Positions 51,897-60,448 are shown, counted from the first letter of the stretch. The stretch: DNA of 64,000 bases from Spirosoma arboris (GCF_009754945.1 NZ_WPIN01000001.1:620001-684000), one strand, 5' to 3'. A program made the numbers and translations. Notes: a model not told the origin generated them from the letters alone.

Positions 51897-53273
51897 TTAG
51901 GAGCGGCTACCGATTAGCCAATGGCTACTTTTCTCTAATTCTTCAGCCTTGACGGGCTCTAATTTCGGCAATACTAAATGAATTATAACTAAGGCTATCA
52001 AATACGAGCAACTGGCAATGATAAACATAGGCAGATAACCGAATGCGGTAATGATACGACCGGCCAATAAGGATAATAAAATGCCTCCCACTGCGCCAAA
52101 CATACCGCCGATTCCGCTGACGGATGCGACTACATTTTTCGGGAAAAGATCTGAAGCGAAGGTGTACATATTGGCTGCCCAGCCCTGATGCGCAGCAGTG
52201 GCCAGCGAAATAAGAGCGATAGCGACGGCCAGGCTACTGGTTTGTGCCGCAAAGAAGATAGGAACGACGCAGAGCGCGCAAATGAGCATAGTTGTTTTGC
52301 GGGCGCGGTTTGCCGACCAGCCTCGTTTCATAAACTGCGTACTAAGCCAGCCAAAAAAGATGCTGCCAGCATCTGACACAACGTAAATGATCAGGAAAGG
52401 CATGCCAAAACTTTTGAGATCGAGTTTCTGGTCGAGGGCGTCATTCGAGTTGAAAAAATCGGGTAGCCACGACATGTAGAACCACCAGACAGGATCGGCC
52501 AGTAATTTACCGACGGCGAACGCCCAGGTTTGCTTATAGCCTAGTAAATGCCCCCACGATACGGTTCGGGGAACAATTTTCTCGTTATCACTACGAATGT
52601 AAGCCAGCTCTTCGGCCGATAGTCTGGCGCTACGTTCGGGTTTGCTGTACGTAAACCACCATAAAATCAGGATTCCAAACCCCAAAAGACCGGTTATCAG
52701 AAATGAACTGCGCCAGCCAAGCTGCAGAATCAAATAGGGGACCACAAGGGCTGTTAGAATAATTCCCACGTTCGTTCCGGCATTGAATAGCCCATGAGCA
52801 AATGAACGTTCGTTTTTAGGAAACCAATCCGCAACAGTTTTGACAGAGGAAGGAAAATTAGCCGATTCACCCAGGCCCAGAAAAGCCCGTGCCCACCGGA
52901 GCCCGGCCATATTACCGACAAAGGTTGTTGAAACGGCGGCAATACTCCAGACAATAATGCCCAGCGAGAAGCCGCGCCTGGTACCAATACGATCAATTAG
53001 CCAGCCTGCTAACAAAAAACCAATGGCATATGCAAATTTGAAGGCCGCATCGACATCGCCGTACAACACCTTAAATCGGTCGGTGGCTTCTTTGGTAAGT
53101 ATAGTTGGTGCACCAGCGGAATTAGGCGACACATCGAGCATTTCCTTTCTAAATAAATCGTCGGTCATCGTGAACGATAATACCTGTCGATCTATGTAGT
53201 TAATTGTCGTTGCCAGAAACAACAAGGCAACAATCCGCCAGCGAAAACGGCCCGAAGTAGTTGGCGTTTGCAA
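51897..53273 (-). CDS. exuT: MFS hexuronate transporter (ExuT-like), copy 2
   Basis: Inner-membrane MFS carrier of 458 residues. It shares ATTINYIDRQ, GLGESANFPSSVKTVADWFP, KNERSFAHGLFNAGTNVG and LIYG-type loops with copy 1, and has about twelve membrane segments. Between the first two segments it carries an extra stretch of roughly 35 residues (LDVSPNSAGAPTILTKEATD), which copy 1 lacks and which would face the periplasm. It leads exuT2-kdgK2-uxaB and starts divergently from uxuA. Its substrate could be glucuronate, galacturonate or aldonates. Confidence 0.88.
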   Translation of the reverse strand: MQTPTTSGRFRWRIVALLFLATTINYIDRQVLSFTMTDDLFRKEMLDVSPNSAGAPTILTKEATDRFKVLYGDVDAAFKFAYAIGFLLAGWLIDRIGTRRGFSLGIIVWSIAAVSTTFVGNMAGLRWARAFLGLGESANFPSSVKTVADWFPKNERSFAHGLFNAGTNVGIILTALVVPYLILQLGWRSSFLITGLLGFGILILWWFTYSKPERSARLSAEELAYIRSDNEKIVPRTVSWGHLLGYKQTWAFAVGKLLADPVWWFYMSWLPDFFNSNDALDQKLDLKSFGMPFLIIYVVSDAGSIFFGWLSTQFMKRGWSANRARKTTMLICALCVVPIFFAAQTSSLAVAIALISLATAAHQGWAANMYTFASDLFPKNVVASVSGIGGMFGAVGGILLSLLAGRIITAFGYLPMFIIASCSYLIALVIIHLVLPKLEPVKAEELEKSSHWLIGSRS

Positions 53274-53418
53274 AACAAATTGAAGAGTTTAGGGAGAAAA
53301 GCAGCAAAGAACGCTTTTTTTCCTAAAATAAGTCAATAGTTGTCAGTCGTTAGTCAATCGGGGTTAATCTTTGCAGGTAGCTACCATTTACGATCGACTA
53401 TTTACTACTAATTAACAT

Positions 53419-54606
53419 ATGCTTGAACAAACCTGGCGATGGTTCGGTCCTAACGATCCTGTATCGCTCAATGACGTCCGGCAGGCAGGTGCTACCGGCA
53501 TCGTAACAGCCCTGCATCATATTCCAAACGGCGAGGTGTGGTCGTTATCAGAAATCGTAGCGCGTAAATCGTATATCGAAAGTCAGGGACTGACCTGGTC
53601 GGTTGTCGAAAGTATTCCCGTGCATGAGGGTATCAAAACGCGTACGGGCGATTATCTGCGGTATATCGAAAACTATAAGGAATCCATTGCGAATCTGGCG
53701 CAGGCGGGTATCGATACGGTCTGTTACAACTTCATGCCGGTACTCGACTGGACTCGTACAGACCTTGATTTCCCGATGCCCGATGGCTCAACCGGGCTGC
53801 GATTCGATGCGACGGAGTTTGCAGCTTTTGAACTATATATTCTTCAACGACCCGGTGCCGAATACCTCTACAACGATGAGCAGAAGCGCTTAGCACGAGC
53901 CAAACTTGACCATATGACCGATGGCGAGGTAAAGCGATTGACCCGAACCATTATTGCCGGGCTACCTGGCTCAGAAGAGAGCTATACAGTCGAGAAATTT
54001 CGGGATGCGCTGGCGATGTATGCCGACGTGAGCGATCGCGAGTTACGGCAAAACCTGTATGCATTCCTGCGCGAAATTGTACCCGTAGCAGAGTCGACGG
54101 GTGTTCGATTGGCCATCCACCCCGACGATCCACCATATCCTATTCTGGGTCTGCCTCGTGTTGTCAGTACCGAAGCCGATGCCCGCGCATTACTGGCCGC
54201 GGCCGATTCGCCAGCTAATGGAATTTGTTTTTGCACGGGTTCGTATGGGGTTCGACCTGATAATGATTTAGTAGGTATGGCAGAACGTCTTGGGCCTCGC
54301 ATTCACTTTGTGCATTTGCGCAGTACGCAGCGCGATACGGACAATAGCTTTCAGGAAGCAAATCACCTCGAAGGCGACGTACCCATGCCGGGTGTCATGC
54401 GGGCATTGCTGCTGGAACAGAAAAGGAGGGAGGAAGAAGGAAGAACCGACTTGCGTATGCCCTTCCGATCGGACCACGGCCACCGAATGCTTGACGATCT
54501 TACGTCGGGTAAGCGTACCAATCCGGGCTACACCGCCATTGGGCGTTTGCGTGGACTTGCCGAACTACGTGGGCTGATGCTGGGGTTGTCAAGTAGTAAA
54601 CTCTGA
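53419..54606 (+). CDS. uxuA: Mannonate dehydratase
   Basis: Dehydrates D-mannonate to 2-keto-3-deoxygluconate on the glucuronate branch. The 395-residue protein is very close to E. coli Uxu[79 protein letters not shown] (metal ligands), [22 protein letters not shown] and [13 protein letters not shown]. Length is the same as the E. coli enzyme (394). It starts a transcription unit divergent from exuT2, with uxaC2 after 82 bases containing a hairpin. Confidence 0.97.
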   Translation: MLEQTWRWFGPNDPVSLNDVRQAGATGIVTALHHIPNGEVWSLSEIVARKSYIESQGLTWSVVESIPVHEGIKTRTGDYLRYIENYKESIANLAQAGIDTVCYNFMPVLDWTRTDLDFPMPDGSTGLRFDATEFAAFELYILQRPGAEYLYNDEQKRLARAKLDHMTDGEVKRLTRTIIAGLPGSEESYTVEKFRDALAMYADVSDRELRQNLYAFLREIVPVAESTGVRLAIHPDDPPYPILGLPRVVSTEADARALLAAADSPANGICFCTGSYGVRPDNDLVGMAERLGPRIHFVHLRSTQRDTDNSFQEANHLEGDVPMPGVMRALLLEQKRREEEGRTDLRMPFRSDHGHRMLDDLTSGKRTNPGYTAIGRLRGLAELRGLMLGLSSSKL

Positions 54607-54646
54607 TTGAAATCTGACAACTTTATAGTAATAGCAAAAAAAAGAA

Positions 54647-54683
54647 GTAAAAGCTGGGAGAAACAACCCAGCTTTTACTTTTG
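54647..54683 (+). promoter_or_regulatory. Perfect 12-bp hairpin directly before uxaC2
   Basis: GTAAAAGCTGGG (54647-54658) pairs with CCCAGCTTTTAC (54667-54678) around an 8-base loop, then TTTTG follows. It looks like an intrinsic terminator of uxuA but ends 10 bases before the uxaC2 ATG. TACTTTTG at 54676-54683 also fits a Bacteroidota -7 box, though no TTG lies at -33. It may be an attenuator or a short leader. Confidence 0.55.
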
Positions 54684-54688
54684 CCACC

Positions 54689-56101
54689 ATGACTACATTC
54701 TCGCCCGCTCCCACGTTCTTGTCTGACGATTTTCTGTTACAAACCGAAACGGCCCGTCGACTCTACCACGACTATGCCCGACCAATGCCGATTATCGACT
54801 ACCATTGCCATCTCCCACCCGATCAGATTGCTTCCGACAAGCACTTTGACAACATTACGCAGCTTTGGCTCTACGGTGATCATTACAAATGGCGGGCAAT
54901 GCGGACTCACGGCATCGATGAACGCTATTGCACGGGGAATGCAACCGACTGGGAGAAGTTTGAAAAATGGGCCGAAACAGTCCCCTATACCCTCCGAAAT
55001 CCACTCTATCACTGGACGCATCTGGAATTGAAAAATCCCTTTGGGATCACCGATGTGTTGAATCCGGCAACTGCCCGCTCGGTTTACGATACCTGCAACG
55101 AGCAACTCCCCAATTTATCGGCTCGTGACCTGCTTCAATATTTCAACGTTCGCGTGGTTTGTACAACCGATGATCCGCTTGATTCGCTCGAACACCACAA
55201 GAAGATTATACAGGATGGATTTGCTGTAAAAGTCCTGCCTGCTTTTCGCCCTGACAAAGCGATGGCTGCTGATGATGCGGTGGCGTTTCGGGGTTATGTA
55301 CAGAAGCTAGCTGCGCTGACGAATACCGAAATCCACACGTTAGCCCACTACCTCGACGCGCTCAAATCCCGACATGATTATTTTGCCGAAATGGGTTGCC
55401 GACTGTCTGATCATGGTTTGGAGGTGATCTATGCGGAGCGGTACACCGTGGGCGAGATCCAACGAATATTCGATCACCTGAATAGAGGAATTGCCATTTC
55501 GCCAGCCGATGTATTGCTATTTAAATCCTTCATGCTGGTGCAATTTGCTGAGTGGGATCACGAAAAAGGCTGGACACAGCAGTTTCACCTGGGCGCACTT
55601 CGCAACAATAACCTCCGCCGACTGCGCGACTTGGGTCCCGATACGGGCTGGGATAGTATCGGTGATTTTCCGCAAGCAGCCTCGCTTTCCCGTTTTTTGG
55701 GTGGGCTGGACGACCGTAATCAACTGGCCAAAACGATTCTGTACAATTTGAATCCGGCTGATAATGAAGTGATGGCCACCATGATCGGTAACTTTAACGA
55801 TGGCTCGATACGCGGTAAAGTGCAGTTTGGATCGGGCTGGTGGTTCCTGGATCAGAAAGATGGTATGGAGAAACAAATCAACGCGCTCTCGAACATGGGA
55901 CTATTGAGCGCCTTTGTAGGCATGCTCACCGATTCCCGCTCGTTTGTGTCGTTCCCGCGTCACGAGTATTTTCGGCGGATTCTGTGCAATATTTTTGGTA
56001 ATGAGATTGAAAATGGCGAACTCCCTAATGACATTGCCTGGGTTGGTCAGATTGTGCAGGATATTTGTTACCGCAACGCCGAGCGGTATTTCGGCTTTTA
56101 A
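54689..56101 (+). CDS. uxaC: Glucuronate/galacturonate isomerase (uronate isomerase), copy 2
   Basis: A second uronate isomerase, 470 residues, very similar to copy 1 at 58-1488. Metal motif DYHCHLPPDQIA (His39, His41), GWTQQFHLGALRNNN, DTGWDSIGDF, GNFNDGSIRGKVQFGSGWWF and PRHEYFRRILCN are all conserved. Differences cluster in the middle (residues about 115-280). It follows uxuA, which puts the isomerase and the dehydratase of the glucuronate branch together. Why both copies are kept is unknown; they may differ in regulation or in preference for glucuronate or galacturonate. Confidence 0.95.
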   Translation: MTTFSPAPTFLSDDFLLQTETARRLYHDYARPMPIIDYHCHLPPDQIASDKHFDNITQLWLYGDHYKWRAMRTHGIDERYCTGNATDWEKFEKWAETVPYTLRNPLYHWTHLELKNPFGITDVLNPATARSVYDTCNEQLPNLSARDLLQYFNVRVVCTTDDPLDSLEHHKKIIQDGFAVKVLPAFRPDKAMAADDAVAFRGYVQKLAALTNTEIHTLAHYLDALKSRHDYFAEMGCRLSDHGLEVIYAERYTVGEIQRIFDHLNRGIAISPADVLLFKSFMLVQFAEWDHEKGWTQQFHLGALRNNNLRRLRDLGPDTGWDSIGDFPQAASLSRFLGGLDDRNQLAKTILYNLNPADNEVMATMIGNFNDGSIRGKVQFGSGWWFLDQKDGMEKQINALSNMGLLSAFVGMLTDSRSFVSFPRHEYFRRILCNIFGNEIENGELPNDIAWVGQIVQDICYRNAERYFGF

Positions 56102-56110
56102 GTTGAATCT

Positions 56111-56977
56111 GTGACGCACATCTTTATAGAAACAAGCGGCCCATCTGCCGATTCGCCCCCCGTTCGACTGCATGTTGTTCAGGCTGGGCCGGTAGATGGG
56201 CCGCTTGTTATTTTGCTACACGGTTTCCCTGAATTCTGGTATGGCTGGAGGCAACAGATTGATGCCTTAGCCGAGGCTGGATTCCGGGTTTGGGTACCCG
56301 ACCAGCGCGGCTATAACATCAGTGATAAGCCAGCGGGTATTGATTCTTATAGCCTGGATACGTTGGTGGGAGATGTGATTGGCCTGATCGATGCCGCAGA
56401 CCGGCAAAAAGCAGTGATCGTGGGTCATGATTGGGGAGCGGCTGTGGCCTGGTGGACGGCGGTTTCGTTCCCGGAGCGAGTGGAACGGTTGGTAGTTCTG
56501 AACGTCCCGCATCCGATTGCGATGAAGCGGTATGCCAGCAGAAACCTGGGGCAGATGCTGCGTAGCTGGTATATCGGCTTTTTTCAGTTGCCGTGGTTGC
56601 CGGAAAGAATCGTCCGATTAAGTAATTGGGCTTCCCTGGCTCAAACAATGCGACGCAGCAGCCGACAAGGCACATTCACGGAGACAGATTTACAACAATA
56701 TAGAGCGGCCTGGTCGCAGCCGGGTGCTGCAAATGCAATGATTAACTGGTATCGGGCTTCGTTCCAGAAACCACCCGTCCGGCGCTCTAGCATCCGGGTT
56801 ACTGTGCCGACATTACTTATCTGGGGAGTCCAGGATCAGTTTCTGAAACGAGAAATGGCTCAACCCAGCATTGATCTGTGCGATAACGGGCGTATCGTGT
56901 TTATTGAAGATGCCACACATTGGGTTCAGCATGAAGAAGCTAAACGTGTGACAGAATTGATACTCAATGGCGAATAG
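56111..56977 (+). CDS. Alpha/beta hydrolase, epoxide hydrolase-like
   Basis: A 288-residue alpha/beta-hydrolase. HGFPEFWYGWRQQ is the oxyanion-hole HGxP motif, and VGHDWGAAVAW holds the nucleophile Asp typical of epoxide hydrolases and haloalkane dehalogenases. WGVQDQF and DATHWVQHEEA bring the acidic and His residues of the triad. Translation probably starts at a GTG nine bases after the uxaC2 stop; no suitable ATG lies before the conserved strand. The tight spacing suggests co-transcription with uxaC2, but no metabolic link to uronates is evident. The substrate is unknown. Confidence 0.85.
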   Translation: MTHIFIETSGPSADSPPVRLHVVQAGPVDGPLVILLHGFPEFWYGWRQQIDALAEAGFRVWVPDQRGYNISDKPAGIDSYSLDTLVGDVIGLIDAADRQKAVIVGHDWGAAVAWWTAVSFPERVERLVVLNVPHPIAMKRYASRNLGQMLRSWYIGFFQLPWLPERIVRLSNWASLAQTMRRSSRQGTFTETDLQQYRAAWSQPGAANAMINWYRASFQKPPVRRSSIRVTVPTLLIWGVQDQFLKREMAQPSIDLCDNGRIVFIEDATHWVQHEEAKRVTELILNGE

Positions 56978-56978
56978 T

Positions 56979-57008
56979 CTGGCGCGAGCGAGTAGTCCCC
57001 CGCGCCAG
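56979..57008. terminator. Bidirectional terminator hairpin
   Basis: CTGGCGCG (56979-56986) pairs with CGCGCCAG (57001-57008) around a 14-base loop. It is GC-rich and sits between the convergent hydrolase and amidohydrolase genes, with 12 bases to the latter's stop. No U-run is present on either side, so it is only terminator-like. Confidence 0.65.
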
Positions 57009-57020
57009 CTTCACTACCAC

Positions 57021-58298
57021 TTATTGCTTATACACCTTCCCGTCTTTCATCACAAACTTGACGGCCTGTAGTGTTTTAATATTCTGAATCGGACTTTCGT
57101 CAACGGCGATAATATCAGCAAACTTACCGGTCTCAATAGAGCCGATCTGGGCATCCATTCCCAATAACTTTGCATTAGTCATCAGGGCCGCTTTGATCGC
57201 TTCTACGGCTGGCATGCCAGCCTCCACCATATATTCAAATTCTTTGGCGTTGAAACCGTGGATGTAAACACCCGCATCGGTACCAAAGGCGATTTTTACA
57301 CCGGCTTTATACGCTTTTCCAAACGTAGCCTGAATTTTTGGGCCAATCGCTAAAGCTTTAGGAACTACTAAAGGCGGATAATAGCCGAAGTGCCGGGCCG
57401 AATCGGCGGCAGTTTTACCCGCAATGATAGTTGGAACGTAGTAAGTGCCGTGTTTTTTGAATAACTCAATCGCTTCATCGTCCATTAAGGTGCCATGTTC
57501 GATGGTTTGTACACCCGCGCGAATTGCCCGCTTCATCCCTTCTGCGCCATGAGCGTGGGCGGCTACGGCAAAACTATAATCTTTGGCTGCATCGACAACT
57601 GCTTTCACTTCTTCCTCTGTAAACTGTGGGCCAGAGCCGTCTTTGGCATTACTCAATACACCACCGGTTGCGGTAATTTTGATTAGGTCAGAACCATCTT
57701 TATAGCGCTGCCGAACGGCTTTACGTGCGTCTTCCGGGCTATTGATAACCCCTTCGGCTGGTCCTGGATCACCCATTAAATCTTTCCGGTAACCGTTGGT
57801 CGGATCGGCGTGGCCACCGGTAGTAGCAATAGACTTACCAACTGTCAATACGCGCGGGCCTTCTACCAAACCGGCATTGATCGCGTTTCGAAGTGATACG
57901 TTTACGCCAGATCCCCCAAGGTCGCGTACCGTCGTGAAGCCTGCCAATAAGGTTGTTTTGGCGTAACCTGCTGCCCGATAGGCAATATCAGCTGGATTAC
58001 TTGTAAAGCCATCTAGCGCCCCACCCCGACGGGTTTGCATCTCCAGATGGACGTGCATATCGATCAGACCAGGCAGGACAGTTTTCGATTTCATGTCTAG
58101 CACCCGATCCTGACCTGCGGGTGTAGTATAGCCTTTTTGAACCGCTGTAATCTTGTTGTCTTCAACGACAACAGTCATTTGTGGCTGCAGGCTGTTGCCA
58201 AGACCATCGAACAGGTTTCCACAGTGAATGAGTGTCCGTTGGGCAAATAGAGGAGAAGCTAGCAACGATAAACCCGCCAGCAGGTATAGTTTTTTCAT
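57021..58298 (-). CDS. Secreted amidohydrolase, prolidase/imidazolonepropionase-like
   Basis: A 425-residue amidohydrolase-superfamily enzyme with signal peptide KKLYLLAGLSLLASPLFAQ. The metal motif HVH (His82, His84) stands in VLPGLIDMHVHLEMQTRRGG. AAHAHGAEGMKRAIRAGVQT and IEHG contribute His ligands, and FGTDAGVYIHGFNAKEFEY carries the Asp. The pattern fits Xaa-Pro dipeptidase-type members, which hydrolyse dipeptides. The ATG at 58298 was chosen because the upstream ATG (58352) would bury the signal peptide behind 18 residues and cross a hairpin. It is a single-gene unit; the substrate is not known. Confidence 0.87.
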   Translation of the reverse strand: MKKLYLLAGLSLLASPLFAQRTLIHCGNLFDGLGNSLQPQMTVVVEDNKITAVQKGYTTPAGQDRVLDMKSKTVLPGLIDMHVHLEMQTRRGGALDGFTSNPADIAYRAAGYAKTTLLAGFTTVRDLGGSGVNVSLRNAINAGLVEGPRVLTVGKSIATTGGHADPTNGYRKDLMGDPGPAEGVINSPEDARKAVRQRYKDGSDLIKITATGGVLSNAKDGSGPQFTEEEVKAVVDAAKDYSFAVAAHAHGAEGMKRAIRAGVQTIEHGTLMDDEAIELFKKHGTYYVPTIIAGKTAADSARHFGYYPPLVVPKALAIGPKIQATFGKAYKAGVKIAFGTDAGVYIHGFNAKEFEYMVEAGMPAVEAIKAALMTNAKLLGMDAQIGSIETGKFADIIAVDESPIQNIKTLQAVKFVMKDGKVYKQ

Positions 58299-58324
58299 AA
58301 ATGAAGTTGGTTGGGTACAAAAAA

Positions 58325-58347
58325 GGCTGTAACCAGTGGTTACAGCC
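58325..58347 (-). terminator. Intrinsic terminator after the small lipoprotein gene
   Basis: GGCTGTAACC (58325-58334) pairs with GGTTACAGCC (58338-58347), loop AGT. Read on the minus strand it is followed by TTTTTTG, so it is a good rho-independent terminator for the gene ending at 58378. It lies in front of the amidohydrolase start. Confidence 0.88.
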
Positions 58348-58377
58348 CTCAAAATACAAAAAGACGTTGAAGAACCC

Positions 58378-58809
58378 TTATATTTTTGTCACCTGAACAA
58401 CAGCTGCCTGGGGTTGACCCTGAGTCGATACGGTCGGGTAGGGATAAACGTCACGAAGGATTACCTTGTATGCCTGATTACTCAACGTAACATTCGTTGA
58501 ATCTATCCGCTTCGTTGAGTCGGCCTTAAGGCTAGGGCCAAGGATTAAACTAACTGCGGTAGAGTCTTTATCTTTTGACAGCAGCATTTTTACCTTCGCT
58601 TGCCCAGCCCAAACACAGGTAGCACCTGTTGGGCATCGGCTGTCCTGAATCGAATCGACCCGAACAACTACTTCCGACGCTAGGCGGGCTGATTGATGCA
58701 GGCCAACAGAGACAAGATCGGTTGGTTGAGAATCGGACGATTTACAGGATGAAAAGAGTGTTGCTCCAACGATGAGAAAACCAGAAAACCATTTTACTGA
58801 ATCTAACAT
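58378..58809 (-). CDS. Small hypothetical lipoprotein
   Basis: A 143-residue protein with lipoprotein signal IVGATLFSSCKSSDSQ and Cys as the probable lipidation site. The mature part is beta-prone, with a Cys pair in SRCPTGATCVWAG, a text seen in several small Bacteroidota lipoproteins. No catalytic motif is seen. It is cut off from its neighbour by a strong terminator and probably transcribed alone. The function is unknown; a periplasmic binding or stress role is possible. Confidence 0.78.
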   Translation of the reverse strand: MLDSVKWFSGFLIVGATLFSSCKSSDSQPTDLVSVGLHQSARLASEVVVRVDSIQDSRCPTGATCVWAGQAKVKMLLSKDKDSTAVSLILGPSLKADSTKRIDSTNVTLSNQAYKVILRDVYPYPTVSTQGQPQAAVVQVTKI

Positions 58810-58871
58810 AGTACTTGTAATTTGTTTCTTACAAGGATACGGTCGCCAGAAAAAGGGTTGGAAAGGTTCAC

Positions 58872-59327
58872 TTATTTTTTTACGATCACCCCGTCGGCAA
58901 CAAAGGTCAGGGCTTTTTCGGGCTCCGTAATTTTTGCAATTTCTTCCTTTGATTTTCCAGCATCCTGGGCATAGTGACGCAGGTCGGCTACGGGCGTTGT
59001 CGACGTTTCTGCGGTGCCTTCAACCACTACGGTTTTACCAACAATGTCTTTCGGAACGAAGAAGCCATAGTCCTTAAACGTTACGCGCATGGTCTGGCCA
59101 TCGCCGGTTTTAACCTTCATCCAGCATCCTTTTACTTTACAAACCGACTCAACCGTACCTTCTACTTTAGCTGGCATTTCGGTTTTGTCCGTCATTTTAG
59201 CAGCTAACTGCGTGGCCGGAATCGCACCTTTTTCGGTGATTTTTTTGCCATGATAACTAACTTCTTGCTGGGCAAAAGCACCCACTGAAGCGACAAGGAG
59301 GAGGCTTAAAAAGAATAGACGTTTCAT
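58872..59327 (-). CDS. DUF4920-like exported protein
   Basis: A 151-residue secreted protein, signal peptide FFLSLLLVASVGAFAQ. Its mature part has the OB-like small-protein text KVEGTVESVCKVKGCWMKVK, with a CxxxxC-type pair, MRVTFKDYGFFVPKDIVGK and TVVVEGTAE. This matches DUF4920, a family of unknown function in Bacteroidota that may bind metal or act in redox through the cysteines. It is transcribed leftward from a possible TACTTTTG promoter at 59379-59386, with a 63-base gap to the lipoprotein gene. Confidence 0.87.
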   Translation of the reverse strand: MKRLFFLSLLLVASVGAFAQQEVSYHGKKITEKGAIPATQLAAKMTDKTEMPAKVEGTVESVCKVKGCWMKVKTGDGQTMRVTFKDYGFFVPKDIVGKTVVVEGTAETSTTPVADLRHYAQDAGKSKEEIAKITEPEKALTFVADGVIVKK

Positions 59328-59378
59328 TGATTTTCAGAAGATTGGTTAATTTGGTTCTGTTTAGTTTGTATGCTTAGT

Positions 59379-59386
59379 CAAAAGTA
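59379..59386 (-). promoter_or_regulatory. Candidate -7 element of the DUF4920 gene
   Basis: CAAAAGTA on the + strand gives TACTTTTG on the minus strand, fitting TAnnTTTG. The start codon lies 52 bases downstream. The nearest TTG (59411-59413 on the minus strand) has a spacer of 24, longer than usual, and lies inside the adjacent repeat. Confidence 0.4.
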
Positions 59387-59400
59387 CTAATTTTTGCTTT

Positions 59401-59444
59401 TCCCTCACCCCAACCCCTCTCCCGTTTTGGGAGAGGGGCTTTTT
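59401..59444. repeat. Palindromic repeat, family C (left flank of DUF559)
   Basis: CCCTCACCCCAACCCCTCTC, then CCGTTTTGGGAGAGGGGC: the core CCCCTCTCCC-gtttt-GGGAGAGGGG is a perfect 10-bp hairpin. It is the inverted counterpart of 59857-59900 and related to 32078-32122. Confidence 0.92.
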
Positions 59445-59501
59445 GTAAGCTACTGTGTAGCTTATTCTATGTATTCGCGTCTACTATAAAAAAGTAGATT
59501 T

Positions 59502-59858
59502 ATGAAACATGCTTCGAGTACATCATCTATGAAAGAACTTCGTCGTGAACTTCGACAGAGCCAGACGAAGGCAGAAGATGTGCTATGGGATGAATTACGT
59601 GGAAGACGTTTGGCTAATGTGAAATTCCGTCGTCAACATAGTTTTGGACATTTTATTGTTGATTTTTACTGTTTTGAGCACAAGCTTGTTATTGAAGTTG
59701 ACGGCTCAGTTCATAACACATCAGAAGCGCAAATCAGTGATGTAGAGCGAGAAGCGGTACTTTGTGACTTAGGTTTAACTGTAATGCGTTTCACAAATAA
59801 CGATGTTCTAAACAAACTAGATAATGTACTTCAAAAGATTCGTGAGAATCTGCAATAA
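59502..59858 (+). CDS. DUF559 endonuclease-like protein
   Basis: A 118-residue protein of the DUF559 family, related to Vsr-type and PD-(D/E)xK nucleases. ELRRELRQSQTKAEDVLWDE and RGRRLANVKFRRQHSFG are the conserved start. The active-site pattern is Asp54 in FIVDFYCFEHKLVIEVDGS, with Glu65 and Asp67 of the ExD pair. The protein would be cytoplasmic and may cut or repair DNA, possibly as a nuclease for its own repeats. The TAA stop is at the border of the right repeat, showing that gene and repeat travel together. ATG at 59502 or 59529 could be the start; both are before the conserved block. Confidence 0.88.
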   Translation: MKHASSTSSMKELRRELRQSQTKAEDVLWDELRGRRLANVKFRRQHSFGHFIVDFYCFEHKLVIEVDGSVHNTSEAQISDVEREAVLCDLGLTVMRFTNNDVLNKLDNVLQKIRENLQ

Positions 59859-59900
59859 AAGCCCCTCTCCCGTTTTGGGAGAGGGGTTGGGGGTGAGGGC
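59857..59900. repeat. Palindromic repeat, family C (right flank of DUF559)
   Basis: AAGCCCCTCTCCCGTTTTGG continuing to GAGAGGGGTTGGGGGTGAGGG, the reverse of the left repeat. It overlaps the last two bases of the nuclease stop codon. The DinB-fold gene starts 17 bases further on. Confidence 0.92.
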
Positions 59901-59917
59901 GCTTTAAAAACATAACT

Positions 59918-60448
59918 ATGACAATCCAACAACATCTAGCTGCCGACTGCCAAGCGTTTATTAACGCAGTTAACAGCCTATCAGACGAGCAATTCCAGAA
60001 ACAAATCGACGATAAATGGTCGGTGGCTGAGGTGATGCAGCATTTGTACTTATCGGCCCGGCCTGTGGCGCGACTGATGGTTGGCCCGCGCGAGGTGCTT
60101 ATGCAGTGGGGAAATGCCGATTGGCCATCAAGAACCTACGCCGAAATAGTGTCGGCCTATGAGAAAAGACTGGGAATGGGGGCTAAAGCTCCTGCTACGA
60201 TGTCGCCACGGCCCGAAGATATACAGGTAGGAAAAAGTGAGATGGTACAACGTTTTGCCGGAATTTATCAGGCATTAATTGACGCAATGGAAACCTGGTC
60301 ACAACAGGAGTTAACTACATATTGTATACCCCATCCAGCACTTGGCAAGCTAACGGTTCAGGAAATGCTGCTCTTCACGAGCATACATACACAGCACCAT
60401 TTGAAACTACTATATGGTCAAGAGGTAGTCAAAGATGGTCAGAAGTAG
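59918..60448 (+). CDS. DinB-superfamily putative metal-dependent protein
   Basis: A 176-residue four-helix-bundle protein of the DinB/DfrA-like (DinB_2) superfamily. The metal-binding histidines are in KWSVAEVMQHLYLS (His42) and FTSIHTQHHLKLL. Members include thiol-dependent transferases and many uncharacterised stress proteins. No DNA-damage role can be inferred. The last ten or so codons (GQEVVKDGQK and the stop) are encoded by the left arm of the palindromic repeat at 60415-60550, so the C-terminus appears to have been reshaped by repeat insertion. Confidence 0.85.
   Translation: MTIQQHLAADCQAFINAVNSLSDEQFQKQIDDKWSVAEVMQHLYLSARPVARLMVGPREVLMQWGNADWPSRTYAEIVSAYEKRLGMGAKAPATMSPRPEDIQVGKSEMVQRFAGIYQALIDAMETWSQQELTTYCIPHPALGKLTVQEMLLFTSIHTQHHLKLLYGQEVVKDGQK

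Larger units (their letters stand above)
59401..59900. mobile_element. DUF559 nuclease cassette bracketed by inverted repeats
   Basis: A roughly 500-base unit: left repeat 59401-59444, one nuclease gene, right repeat 59857-59900. The two repeats are inverted relative to each other and near-identical, and each contains its own hairpin. This layout resembles a minimal mobile cassette or REP-like element carrying its own enzyme. No target-site duplication was established and no transposase is present, so mobility is inference. Confidence 0.5.

Noticed and set aside
59502..59858. IS element transposase
   Set aside because: The product has DUF559/Vsr-type nuclease motifs and no DDE, HUH or serine/tyrosine recombinase signature.
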